From assembly GCA_016714985.1 (NCBI GenBank), contig JADKBS010000017.1:1-64000 (forward strand): 64,000 nt of DNA, in the 5' to 3' direction. The notes beneath the pieces were generated by a model. The model did no database searches. It was not told the DNA's origin and worked only from the letters and a program-made list of their open reading frames with translations. A program made the position numbers and the translations under genes. The DNA comes from Saprospiraceae bacterium. GTDB taxonomy: Bacteria > Bacteroidota > Bacteroidia > Chitinophagales > Saprospiraceae. Of the stretch, positions 26,554 through 34,234 are shown piece after piece (positions within the stretch are counted from its first letter, which is position 1; each line of letters starts with the position of its first letter).

Positions 26554-27639
26554 TTAAAAACTAACCGCCAGCGCTGTGGTCAACGCAAAATTCCCGTTAT
26601 TGTCATTGCCATTATTATCAGTAAAAATATCGTCTTCGCTGCTGAAGCCACGACCCTCAATGCGCCAAAGCACGTTCGGGCGTATGGCACAATCCACGTT
26701 CATGGAAAAGCCCAGCGTCTTAAAGCCATTTGGTGTGCCCGTGGCAATGATGACGCCGTTTTCATCCGAATAATACTCTGCCCGGCCCGTGACCGACCAT
26801 TTGCCGCCAGGCGCATATTTGAGCAATAAAACGGGCGAATACCAAGTGTTTTTCTCGCTGTCGCCCTTGCTCACTTGCTCTGCTCCGATGTCGAAACCGA
26901 GGGTAGCGGCCCATTTTTCGTTCAGTTGAAATATGCCGTAGAAATTGTGGAAATACCGCATTTGACGGACATCGTCGGGCTTGTCGCTGCCAATGAAACT
27001 GCTGCTGTTCAGCGTGACGTTGGCGCTTGGCTTGAAGGTGATTTGAGTCCCAAAAGCAGGCGTATTGTTCCCGTCCACTCGCTGGATGCGCTGCCAGCCG
27101 TTGAGCAAGAGCGCAGAGAGGAACCATTGGCCGTCGGCGGTGGTGTGGGAGAGTTTCACACCGCTTTCATAATATGGCGAGTTCTCAGCCATTAGGCTGC
27201 GAGTCAATGTCCAGCAGTCCTTCCCGATGGCGCTCTCGAAACCGATATGCGAGCCGAAAATACCCGCATCCAACCAAGTTTCCGAGTTTTTGGAAAGTTT
27301 GACGCCCGCATTTGCCTCAAAAATATTGCGAAGCACACCCGGCTCGGCAGCGAGGTTGGCGTTCATATAGGTGCCAGTTGCTAATGCCAAGTTCGCCCGC
27401 ACGTTGGAGGCCGAATATCCTGCTTTTAAATAGCCCAAATTAAGATTCACCTCATTGCTGCGATTATGTGAATAAATAAATCCGGGACGGTTATGGTTGT
27501 CTGGCTGGCCGAAATCATAAGCATAATAGGGTTCTGCGTAGCCTGAAAATAGGAGCAAGGTGGAGTCGCTTTGGGCTTGTGTTTGCAAAGCGAAAATGAA
27601 GTAAATCAGGGTTGTGATTTCGAAAAATCTGAGTTTCAT
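26554..27639 (-). CDS. Outer-membrane beta-barrel (porin) of the kdp cluster
   Basis: A 361-residue protein with a signal peptide ending ALQTQAQ. The rest alternates polar and aromatic residues typical of barrel strands (SGYAEPYYAYDFGQPDN, EWRIEGRGFSS-like hairpins) and ends in an aromatic residue (LAVSF), the outer-membrane insertion signal. Such a barrel is often found downstream of kdpC in Bacteroidota (from memory of genome layouts) and may supply K+ across the outer membrane (inference). Confidence 0.8.
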   Translation of the reverse strand: MKLRFFEITTLIYFIFALQTQAQSDSTLLLFSGYAEPYYAYDFGQPDNHNRPGFIYSHNRSNEVNLNLGYLKAGYSASNVRANLALATGTYMNANLAAEPGVLRNIFEANAGVKLSKNSETWLDAGIFGSHIGFESAIGKDCWTLTRSLMAENSPYYESGVKLSHTTADGQWFLSALLLNGWQRIQRVDGNNTPAFGTQITFKPSANVTLNSSSFIGSDKPDDVRQMRYFHNFYGIFQLNEKWAATLGFDIGAEQVSKGDSEKNTWYSPVLLLKYAPGGKWSVTGRAEYYSDENGVIIATGTPNGFKTLGFSMNVDCAIRPNVLWRIEGRGFSSEDDIFTDNNGNDNNGNFALTTALAVSF

Positions 27640-27642
27640 TTT

Positions 27643-27778
27643 ATGGTTGATAGCGGTTGATAAGGGTTGATAAGGATTGATAAAGGTTGATAAGGGTTGA
27701 TAACGGCACTCATATCAACTGCTATTAACCTTTATCAACCATTATCAACTGTTTTAATCTATTATCAACTGTTATGAA
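27643..27778. repeat. TTGATAAGGG-family inverted array, longest copy
   Basis: About six direct words (GGTTGATAAG variants) are followed by four or five inverted words (TTTATCAACC, CTATTATCAACTG). They fill the space between kdpC and the porin gene. Confidence 0.85.
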
Positions 27779-27779
27779 C

Positions 27780-28340
27780 CTATTTTAAATTATCCAGTGC
27801 AATATTCAATTTCAGCACATGCACCCGCTCCGGCCCGAACAGAACCAACAGCGGTTGCTCGGTGTGCTCCGCAACGAGCGCCTGCACTTTTTCGGGCGGC
27901 AAATTACGCAGCCGTGCGATACGCTGTACCTGCACCTGCGCCGCCTTCGGCGAAATATGCGGGTCGAGGCCGCTGCCCGATGCCGTCACGAGGTCAACGG
28001 GGATTTCGGCCTTGGCCACGCCGGGATTGTGTACCAAAAAGCTGTCAATGCGCTCCTGCACTGTCTTTACATAGTCGGGGTTCGAGGCGGCCTTGTTGCT
28101 GCCACCGGAGCCTGCGGCGTTGTAACTCACCGCCGATGGGCGTGACCAGAAGTAGCGGTCTTCCGTGAAGGATTGGCCGATGTTCTCATAGTAGGTTTTG
28201 CCGTTGTGCGAGATGGTCTCGCCCTCGCCGCCGTTCGGCGACAATTGGGCGATGCCCCAAACGGCCAAGGTGTAAACGCCGGAAAACAAGACCAGCGTGA
28301 GCAGGGTGAGTTTCAGGGCGGGAAGGAGTGGTTCTTTCAT
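27780..28340 (-). CDS. kdpC: Potassium-transporting ATPase subunit C
   Basis: A 186-residue subunit of the high-affinity K+ pump. ATG 28340 is chosen because it starts the single N-terminal membrane helix (LLTLVLFSGVYTLAVWGIAQL); the longer frame translates the repeat array. Family blocks are present: FTEDRYFWSRPSAVSYNAAG, SGSGLDPHISPKAAQVQV and ALDNLK at the end. KdpC stabilises the KdpFABC complex and raises its ATP affinity. It is separated from kdpB by another repeat array. Confidence 0.92.
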   Translation of the reverse strand: MKEPLLPALKLTLLTLVLFSGVYTLAVWGIAQLSPNGGEGETISHNGKTYYENIGQSFTEDRYFWSRPSAVSYNAAGSGGSNKAASNPDYVKTVQERIDSFLVHNPGVAKAEIPVDLVTASGSGLDPHISPKAAQVQVQRIARLRNLPPEKVQALVAEHTEQPLLVLFGPERVHVLKLNIALDNLK

Positions 28341-28347
28341 TTTTATT

Positions 28348-28440
28348 GAAGGTTTATAAAAGTTTATGAGGTTGATAAGGGTTGATGGGGTCGCAAGGCA
28401 TTGATTATCAACCCTTATCAACCTCATAAACCTTATCAAC
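28348..28440. repeat. TTGATAAGGG-family inverted array
   Basis: Outer arms GGTTTATAAAAGTTTATGAG and CTCATAAACCTTATCAAC enclose direct and inverted TTGATAAGGG words. The array ends on the kdpB stop codon. Confidence 0.8.
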
Positions 28441-30514
28441 TAAAAGAAAACGCTCACCACCAAATCAATCAACTTTATCCCCACAAACGGCACCGCCACC
28501 CCGCCCAATCCATAGACCAATAAGTTGCGCTGCAACAATGCCGAGGCACCGATGGGGCGGTATTTCACGCCTTTTAATGCCAGCGGAATAAGCATCGGGA
28601 TAATAATGGCATTGAAAATAATGGCCGATAAAATGGCGCTTTCTGGGCTGTGCAAGTGCATGATATTCAGCGCATTGAGCGCCGGGATGCTAGTGATGAA
28701 CAGCGCTGGGACGATGGCAAAATACTTCGCCACGTCGTTGGCGATACTGAATGTTGTCAGCGTGCCACGGGTCATCAGCAACTGCTTGCCGATTTCCACC
28801 ACTTCGATGAGTTTGGTCGGGTCGTTGTCGAGGTCCACCATATTGCCGGCTTCCTTGGCGGCGGCGGTGCCACTGTTCATGGCCACGCCCACGTCGGCTT
28901 GGGCAAGGGCGGGGGCATCGTTCGTGCCGTCGCCCATCATCGCCACGAGCTTGCCGCTGTGCTGCTCGGCCTTGATATAGTTCATTTTATCCTCCGGTTT
29001 CGCTTCCGCAATATAGTCGTCCACGCCCGCTTTTTCAGCGATGAACTTGGCGGTGAGCGGGTTGTCGCCTGTGACCATGACGGTCTTCACGCCCATTTTC
29101 CGAAGGCGGTCAAAGCGCTCCGCAATGCCCGGTTTGATGATGTCCTGCAACTCGACCGTTCCCATAACCTGCTCATTTTCAATGACTACGAGCGGGGTGC
29201 CGCCATTGGCCGAGATTTTTTTCACGACCTCGGAAACCTCGTCGGGGAAGGGGTTTCCCGCTTTTGTCACCTGCGCTTTGATGGCGTCGTAAGCGCCTTT
29301 TCGGATGCGGATGCCGCTCGGCAAGTCCACACCAGAAGAGCGGGTTTCGGCGGTGAATTTGATGAAGCGGGCGCCCTCCGCCACGAGACTTTCCAAGTTT
29401 TTGAAACTTGGAAAGTCTTTGCCCCCACCTGCGCCAGTTCCACGATAGACTTCCCCTCCGGCGTATCGTCCGCCTGCGAGCCGAGCACGGCAGCGGTGGT
29501 CATTTTACCCAAATCAATGCCCGGGGCGGGGTAAAAATGCGTGGCCTTCCGATTGCCGATGGTGATGGTGCCCGTTTTATCCAAGAGCAGGGTGTCCACG
29601 TCGCCCGCCGTTTCCACGGCCTTGCCGGATTTGGCGATGACGTTTGCACGAAGTGCCCTGTCCATGCCCGCAATGCCGATGGCCGAGAGCAGCGCCCCGA
29701 TGGTGGTCGGGATGAGGCAAACGAAGAGCGAGATATAGGCAGCGATGAGGATGTCCGCTCCGGCGTACAACGCAAACGGCTGCAAGGTGACGCAAACAAT
29801 GATGAAAACCAGCGTGAAGCCCGCCAAAAGGATGGTCAGGGCAATCTCGTTGGGCGTTTTTTGGCGGCTGGCACCCTCCACGAGGGCAATCATTTTATCC
29901 AAAAAACTCTCGCCGGGCTTGGTGGTCACCTGCACATAAATGCGGTCGGAAAGCACCTTCGTGCCGCCCGTGACGGAGCTTTTATCGCCACCCGCCTCTC
30001 GGATGACCGGGGCACTTTCGCCCGTGATGGCGCTCTCGTCAATCGTCGCCAGACCTTTGATGATTTCGCCATCGGCGGGGATGGTGTCGCCCGCTTCGCA
30101 AACGAAGATATCGCCTTGTTTCAACGAAGAAGAGGTCACGGTTTGGTGGATGGCAAGCGCCCCGTCGTCCATGCTGGAAATCTTTTTGGCTGGGGTGTCC
30201 TCCCGTGTTTTGCGCAGCGAATCGGCCTGCGCCTTGCCCCTTGCCTCGGCGATGGCCTCCGCAAAATTGGCGAACAGCACCGTAAGAAACAGTATGGCCA
30301 AAACGAGACAGTTATAGGCCAAACTGCCTTGCGACGTTTCGCCCATCGCTATCCAAATGCACACGCCAAGCATGACGAACATGCCCACGTACACGAGGAA
30401 CATGACGGGATTGCGGTACATGGCCGCCGGGCTGAGTTTGATGAAAGATTGTTTGAAAGCCTCCCTTAGCAAGGCTGATTGGAAAAGGGAGGTTGATGTA
30501 TTGGAACGTTTCAT
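28440..30514 (-). CDS. kdpB: Potassium-transporting P-type ATPase subunit B, one frameshift
   Basis: The catalytic subunit that hydrolyses ATP to drive K+ uptake. It has membrane helices near residues 35-85, the actuator motif ESAITGESAPV, and the phosphorylation motif LLLDKTGTITIGN (catalytic Asp). The nucleotide domain carries FTAETRSSGVDL, then MMGDGTNDAPALAQADVG and C-terminal helices. The frame breaks at 29418-29420, where adding one A to GCAAAGAC restores GAKDFPSFKNLESL. The repaired protein is 691 residues. The break lies at the edge of a perfect palindrome (29386-29418) that makes this loop about five residues longer than usual. Without repair no functional pump could be made. Confidence 0.88.
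29386..29418. repeat. Palindrome inside kdpB
   Basis: Perfect 15-bp arms AGACTTTCCAAGTTT and AAACTTGGAAAGTCT with a 3-base loop lie in the loop between the SIVELA and FTAETR blocks of the nucleotide-binding domain. Confidence 0.85.
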
Positions 30515-30614
30515 TTTTCTTTTTTTTTAAAGCTGATTTAAAGGATTATAGTCAGTATTAACTGGCGTTTTCAAGTTATTTTTAATTTCACGCATCTTCT
30601 AAAAATCAACGACT

Positions 30615-31025
30615 ATGAGCGAAAACAAAGACTACCATTTCTACAACAAGGTGCTGAAACCTTATGCCCGTGAGAACCGCAATGCTCCTACGAAAGCAGA
30701 AAACCAGCTTTGGTATCGCCTGCTTGCTAATCAGCAAATGCACGGCTATAAATTCCTCCGCCAGCGTTCCGTTGACCGTTACATCGCCGATTTCATGTGC
30801 AAAGAACTTTGGCTCATCATCGAGGTGGATGGTGGCTACCACTTGACGCCCGAAGTCCAAGAAAAAGACCGCATCCGCCAACAACGCCTCGAAGAACTGG
30901 GCTTTACGGTGCTGCGTTTCACCAACGACGAGGTGCTGCATGATTTGAACAAGGTGTCGAAGGCAATTGGGAAGTGGGTGCTGGAGCGGGGGGAGTCGCC
31001 CCCCTGCCCCCCTTCCGGGGGGTGA
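30615..31025 (+). CDS. DUF559 endonuclease-like protein inserted between kdpA and kdpB
   Basis: A 136-residue protein of the DUF559 family, related to the very-short-patch-repair/restriction-endonuclease fold. Motifs: TKAENQLWYRLL, KFLRQRSVDRYIADF and IIEVDGGYHLTPEVQEKD (catalytic-type E and D), then LGFTVLRFTNDEV. The C-terminus (ESPPCPPSGG) is encoded by the edge of a repeat. It is the only plus-strand gene within the kdp cluster and interrupts the kdpA-kdpB linkage that is near-universal, so it looks like an insertion. Function unproven. Confidence 0.8.
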   Translation: MSENKDYHFYNKVLKPYARENRNAPTKAENQLWYRLLANQQMHGYKFLRQRSVDRYIADFMCKELWLIIEVDGGYHLTPEVQEKDRIRQQRLEELGFTVLRFTNDEVLHDLNKVSKAIGKWVLERGESPPCPPSGG

Positions 31026-31258
31026 AATTCTGCTGGGGATTATTTGGGGTTCATTAATGTTCGACACATAAATTCAAGCAGTCATCACTTTTTTTACATC
31101 AATGTACGACACCCAATCCCAAGCAGACCTCACTCCTTCCCAAGGTGAATTCTGCTGGGGATTTTGTGGCGTTCATTAATGTTCAGCGCTTCAATCCCAG
31201 TATTTTATCATTATCTTGACTCAAAGAACAAGACCTAATCCCAGCAGACCTCACCCCC
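31020..31258. repeat. Two tandem ~115-bp elements with terminal inverted repeats
   Basis: Unit 1 runs from GGTGAAATTCTGCTGGGGAT (31021) to AATCCCAAGCAGACCTCACT (ends ~31134). Unit 2 runs from GGTGAATTCTGCTGGGGATT (31144) to AATCCCAGCAGACCTCACC (ends ~31252). Both contain GGTTCATTAATGTTC or a close variant. Unit 2 overlaps the kdpA stop codon. Confidence 0.8.
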
Positions 31259-32963
31259 CTTGAGGGGGCCAGGGAGTGAACACCTCCGCCAGCGGCCCCA
31301 GCGACAGCGCAGGGAAAAACGCCAGCGCAGCCACCAGAAAAATCACGGCAAAAACCATTAATCCGAAAGTGCCCGTGTCCGTCTTCAGCGTACCTGCGCT
31401 TTCGGGGATGTATTTTTTATGAGCCAAAATGCCCGCAATGGCGACTGGCCCAATGATAGGCAAGTAGCGACCGAGCAGCAGCACGATGCCCGTGGCGATG
31501 TTCCACCAAGGCGTATTGTCGCCAAGGCCCTCGAAGCCGCTGCCGTTATTGGCGGCGGAGGAAGTGAACTCATACAGCATCTCCGAAAAGCCGTGGCTGC
31601 CAGGATTATTCAGCCAGCCGATATCGGGGGTTTTATAAAAAATATAACTGGATAATGCTGTTCCAACCAATATAATAAATGGGTGCAAAAGCGCTATCAA
31701 TAAAGCGATTTTCATCTCCCGTGCCTCCACTTTTTTGCCCAAAAACTCAGGGGTGCGGCCTACCATTAATCCACTGATAAATACAGCGAGGATGATGAAA
31801 ATATAGAAGTTCAGGAAGCCCACGCCCACGCCACCGTATAGCGAATTTATCATCATGTCAATCATTTGCATAGCGCCGCTAAGGGGCGTGTGGCTGTCGT
31901 GCATGGAGTTCACCGAGCCGTTGGATGTGGCCGTGGTGCTGATGCCCCAAAAGGCACTGGCAGCTGTGCCGAGGCGCACTTCCTTGCCTTCCATATTGCC
32001 CGCCGAGCCGTCAATACCGAGTTGCTGCGCAATGGGTGCAGGCTGCATTTCGCTGTAAATGGAGGGCAGCGAAAGCAGCACGAAGCCAAGCGTCATCACC
32101 CCAAAAATCGCCCACGAGAGCTTGCGGCGGTTGAGGTAAAAACCGAGGGCAAACACCATCGCAATGGGGATAATCAGGATGAGTATGTTCTCCACGGCAT
32201 TGGTCAGGTAGTCGGGGTTTTCGAGCGGGTGCGCCGAGTTGACGCCGTAATAACCGCCGCCATTCGTGCCAGCTTGTTTGATGGCCACGAAGGCCGCCAC
32301 GGGTCCACGGCTCACCTGCACGGTATCGCCCTGCATGGTAATCATGGAGTCCTTGCCCTCGAAAGTCATCGGTGTTCCGCTGAAAGCCAGCACGATGGCC
32401 CCCACGAACGCTACGGGCAACAGGATGCGGGTGCAGCTTTTGAGGAAATAATTGTAGAAATTGCCGTAGTGCGTGGCCGTGCGCTCCCGCATGGCGTTGA
32501 ACACCGCCGCCGCCGCCGCCATGCCCGTGCCCGCCGTCACGAACTGGAGGAACATCAGGCAGAACACCTGCCCCAGATAGCTCATGCCTGTTTCTCCGGA
32601 GTAGTGCTGGAGGTTGCAGTTGACGAGGAACGACACCGCCGTGTTGAACGCTTGGTCGGCGGGCATGGAAGGGTTTCCGTCTGGATTCCACGGCAGCCAA
32701 CCCTGGTTCATCAGCACGAATATGGCGAGGAAAAACCATAGCATATTGATGCCGAGCAGCGCCGACAAATGGTGCTTCCAGTTCATTTCCAGCGCCGGGT
32801 CAATGCCGCTGATTTTGTAGAACAGCCGTTCCATCGGGCCAAAAACGGGGTCGAGCCAGGTTTTTTCTCCCGCATACACACGGGCGATGTATTTCCCGAA
32901 GGGAATGGCCAAAGCTATCGCTAGGGCGTACAGGGCGAGTACGCCGAGGAGTTCGGAAGTCAT
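31251..32963 (-). CDS. kdpA: Potassium-transporting ATPase subunit A
   Basis: A 570-residue channel-like subunit with about ten membrane helices that binds and translocates K+. ATG 32963 starts the first helix (LLGVLALYALAIALAIPFGKYIARVYAGE); the upstream frame is repeat-derived. Selectivity-filter regions are visible (FVTAGTGMAAAAAVF, GTNGGGYYGVNSAHPLENP, TSSAANNGSGFEGLGDNTPWWN, GRYLPIIGPVAIAG). The last residues (TPWPPQGG) do not look like KdpA and are encoded by the flanking repeat, suggesting that the normal C-terminus was replaced by a few residues when the element arrived. Confidence 0.92.
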   Translation of the reverse strand: MTSELLGVLALYALAIALAIPFGKYIARVYAGEKTWLDPVFGPMERLFYKISGIDPALEMNWKHHLSALLGINMLWFFLAIFVLMNQGWLPWNPDGNPSMPADQAFNTAVSFLVNCNLQHYSGETGMSYLGQVFCLMFLQFVTAGTGMAAAAAVFNAMRERTATHYGNFYNYFLKSCTRILLPVAFVGAIVLAFSGTPMTFEGKDSMITMQGDTVQVSRGPVAAFVAIKQAGTNGGGYYGVNSAHPLENPDYLTNAVENILILIIPIAMVFALGFYLNRRKLSWAIFGVMTLGFVLLSLPSIYSEMQPAPIAQQLGIDGSAGNMEGKEVRLGTAASAFWGISTTATSNGSVNSMHDSHTPLSGAMQMIDMMINSLYGGVGVGFLNFYIFIILAVFISGLMVGRTPEFLGKKVEAREMKIALLIALLHPFIILVGTALSSYIFYKTPDIGWLNNPGSHGFSEMLYEFTSSAANNGSGFEGLGDNTPWWNIATGIVLLLGRYLPIIGPVAIAGILAHKKYIPESAGTLKTDTGTFGLMVFAVIFLVAALAFFPALSLGPLAEVFTPWPPQGG

Positions 32964-32964
32964 T

Positions 32965-33054
32965 TTATTGGTTGATAAGGGTTGATAAGGGTTGATGAGG
33001 TTGATGGGGGCCGTATCAACCCTTATCAACTTTTATCAACCCTTATCAACCTCA
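32965..33054. repeat. TTGATAAGGG-family inverted array
   Basis: Three or four direct words (GGTTGATAAG, GGTTGATGAG) and four inverted words (CCCTTATCAA) fill the space between kdpF and kdpA. Confidence 0.85.
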
Positions 33055-33055
33055 G

Positions 33056-33133
33056 TTAGAATCTTTCCGGCTTCAGCAGCACATAGCACATGTAGCTGAA
33101 GGCGAGGATGGACAGGATGAATAGCGTTATCAT
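33056..33133 (-). CDS. kdpF: Potassium-transporting ATPase subunit F (25 residues)
   Basis: A 25-residue single-helix peptide starting MITLFILSILAFSYM and ending LLKPERF. The KPExF ending is the family signature of KdpF, the small lipid-like stabilising subunit of the pump. It lies directly upstream of kdpA, as in other kdp operons, and begins 2 bases after the stop of another small membrane peptide, so the two are probably translationally coupled. Confidence 0.85.
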   Translation of the reverse strand: MITLFILSILAFSYMCYVLLKPERF

Positions 33134-33135
33134 GG

Positions 33136-33219
33136 TCAGATTTTTTCAAAAAAATCAATGGACTTGAAAAAGAGCCAGAAACACGAGGCACCGGCTGCGA
33201 GTAGGATGATGGTTAGCAT
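33136..33219 (-). CDS. 27-residue membrane peptide heading the kdp operon
   Basis: ATG 33219 opens a 27-codon frame: a hydrophobic helix (MLTIILLAAGASCFWLFF) followed by KSIDFFEKI. Its stop is 2 bases before the kdpF start. Length, single helix and position suggest a second small subunit or regulator of the Kdp pump. I do not recognise a named family. Similar short frames before kdpF in other Bacteroidota would confirm it. Confidence 0.6.
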   Translation of the reverse strand: MLTIILLAAGASCFWLFFKSIDFFEKI

Positions 33220-33273
33220 GATGGTTTGGTTTTAGCTTGCATCTATTTGTAGGCAGTGACCAAATATGGTGGA

Positions 33274-33306
33274 AGATTTCCGAAATCTTGAAGATTTCGG
33301 AAATCT
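33274..33306. repeat. Perfect palindrome in the kdp leader
   Basis: AGATTTCCGAAATCTT and AAGATTTCGGAAATCT are perfect 16-bp arms with a single-base centre. It lies between the predicted promoter and the first small gene of the kdpFABC operon. Confidence 0.85.
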
Positions 33307-33366
33307 CGCATTGCTCCAACTTTTCGGACTCAATACCCATTGTTTTGTTGTTTGAATTTGATGATG

Positions 33367-33433
33367 CAAAGTTGCGGCGGGATTTATAAGGGGGGTGTAA
33401 AGAAGGAGGGGCGGGGTGTAAGGAATTTGTAAA
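33367..33433 (-). promoter_or_regulatory. Predicted kdp promoter with three KdpE-like TTTACA boxes
   Basis: On the minus strand TTTACA (33433-33428), CTTACA (33422-33417) and TTTACA (33401-33396) are spaced 11 and 21 bases, so all face the same side of the helix. A -7-like box CAACTTTG follows at 33374-33367. The middle box continues as CTTACACCCCGCCC, which resembles the KdpE site of the E. coli kdp promoter as I recall it. Predicted activation by KdpE is inference. Confidence 0.55.
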
Positions 33434-33434
33434 G

Positions 33435-34121
33435 TCACACCCCCACAAACCTATACCCCACCCCACTCTCCGTCAAAATCAAGCTGGGCTGGGTTGGGTT
33501 ATCCTCTATTTTTTTGCGAAGCTGACCGATAAAAACCCTCGGATACTCTGGGTGCTGGACATAGCCGGGTCCCCATATTTCCCGTAGGATAAAGGCATGG
33601 GTGAGCACTTTCCCCTCGTTTCGGATGAGGAGTTTCAGCAGGGAAAACTCGGTGGCGGTGAGCTTCACCATTTCGCCGTTTTTGCGGACGGTGCGGGCGG
33701 CGAGGTCCACCGAGAGGTTGCCAAATTCCTGCACGGGCACATGCGCCGCCCCTTGCGATAGCCGCAGCGCCGAGCGGATGCGGGCAATGAGTTCGCCCGT
33801 GCGGAAGGGCTTCACGAGGTAGTCGTTGGCGCCGTGGTCGAGCGCCCGAACGATGTCCTCCTCGGAGGCCCGCACGGAGAGAATGATGATGGGGTTCGTG
33901 TACCATTCCCGTAGCTTGACCAGCACCGATTGGCCGTCCTCGTCGGGGAGGCCGAGGTCGAGCAGGATGAGGTCGGGCGGGTGCATGGCGGCGAAGGTGA
34001 GGCCCTCCTTGGCGGCGGTGGCCACGGAGGTCTTGAAATCGTGCGCCTGGAGCGTGATTTCGAGCAGCTTTCGGATGGGCGGCTCGTCGTCTATGATGAG
34101 GATGGTCGGATTGTTCATCAT
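33435..34121 (-). CDS. kdpE: KdpE response regulator (OmpR/PhoB family)
   Basis: A 228-residue regulator. The receiver domain (residues ~5-120) has the acidic pair in IIDDEPPIRKLL, the phosphoacceptor Asp in DLILLDLGLPDEDG, and the conserved Lys in DYLVKPF. The winged-helix DNA-binding domain occupies ~130-228 (LTATEFSLLKLLIRNEGKVLTHAFIL, VGYRFVGV). Its position between the kdpD kinase half and the kdpF promoter identifies it as KdpE, activator of the pump genes in response to K+ limitation or osmotic shock. TTTACA boxes upstream of both flanking operons suggest autoregulation. Confidence 0.9.
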   Translation of the reverse strand: MMNNPTILIIDDEPPIRKLLEITLQAHDFKTSVATAAKEGLTFAAMHPPDLILLDLGLPDEDGQSVLVKLREWYTNPIIILSVRASEEDIVRALDHGANDYLVKPFRTGELIARIRSALRLSQGAAHVPVQEFGNLSVDLAARTVRKNGEMVKLTATEFSLLKLLIRNEGKVLTHAFILREIWGPGYVQHPEYPRVFIGQLRKKIEDNPTQPSLILTESGVGYRFVGV

Positions 34122-34133
34122 AAGAATTTAATG

Positions 34134-34232
34134 TGGGGTGTTTTTTGTAAAAATTTTCAATTTCTTCAAAAACACCCCAATTCTGGGGGGAAGGAAAAAA
34201 TTTCATTTTTTCCTTCCCCCCAGTCCCTCCCT
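34134..34232 (+). repeat. Structured leader element, copy 2 (double hairpin)
   Basis: GGGGTGTTTTTTGTAAAAAT pairs with the complement ending AAAAACACCCC. GGGGGGAAGGAAAAAAT pairs with ATTTTTTCCTTCCCCCC. It separates the kdpD kinase-half gene from kdpE, so in the transcript it lies as the reverse complement. Confidence 0.7.
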
Positions 34233-34234
34233 AG

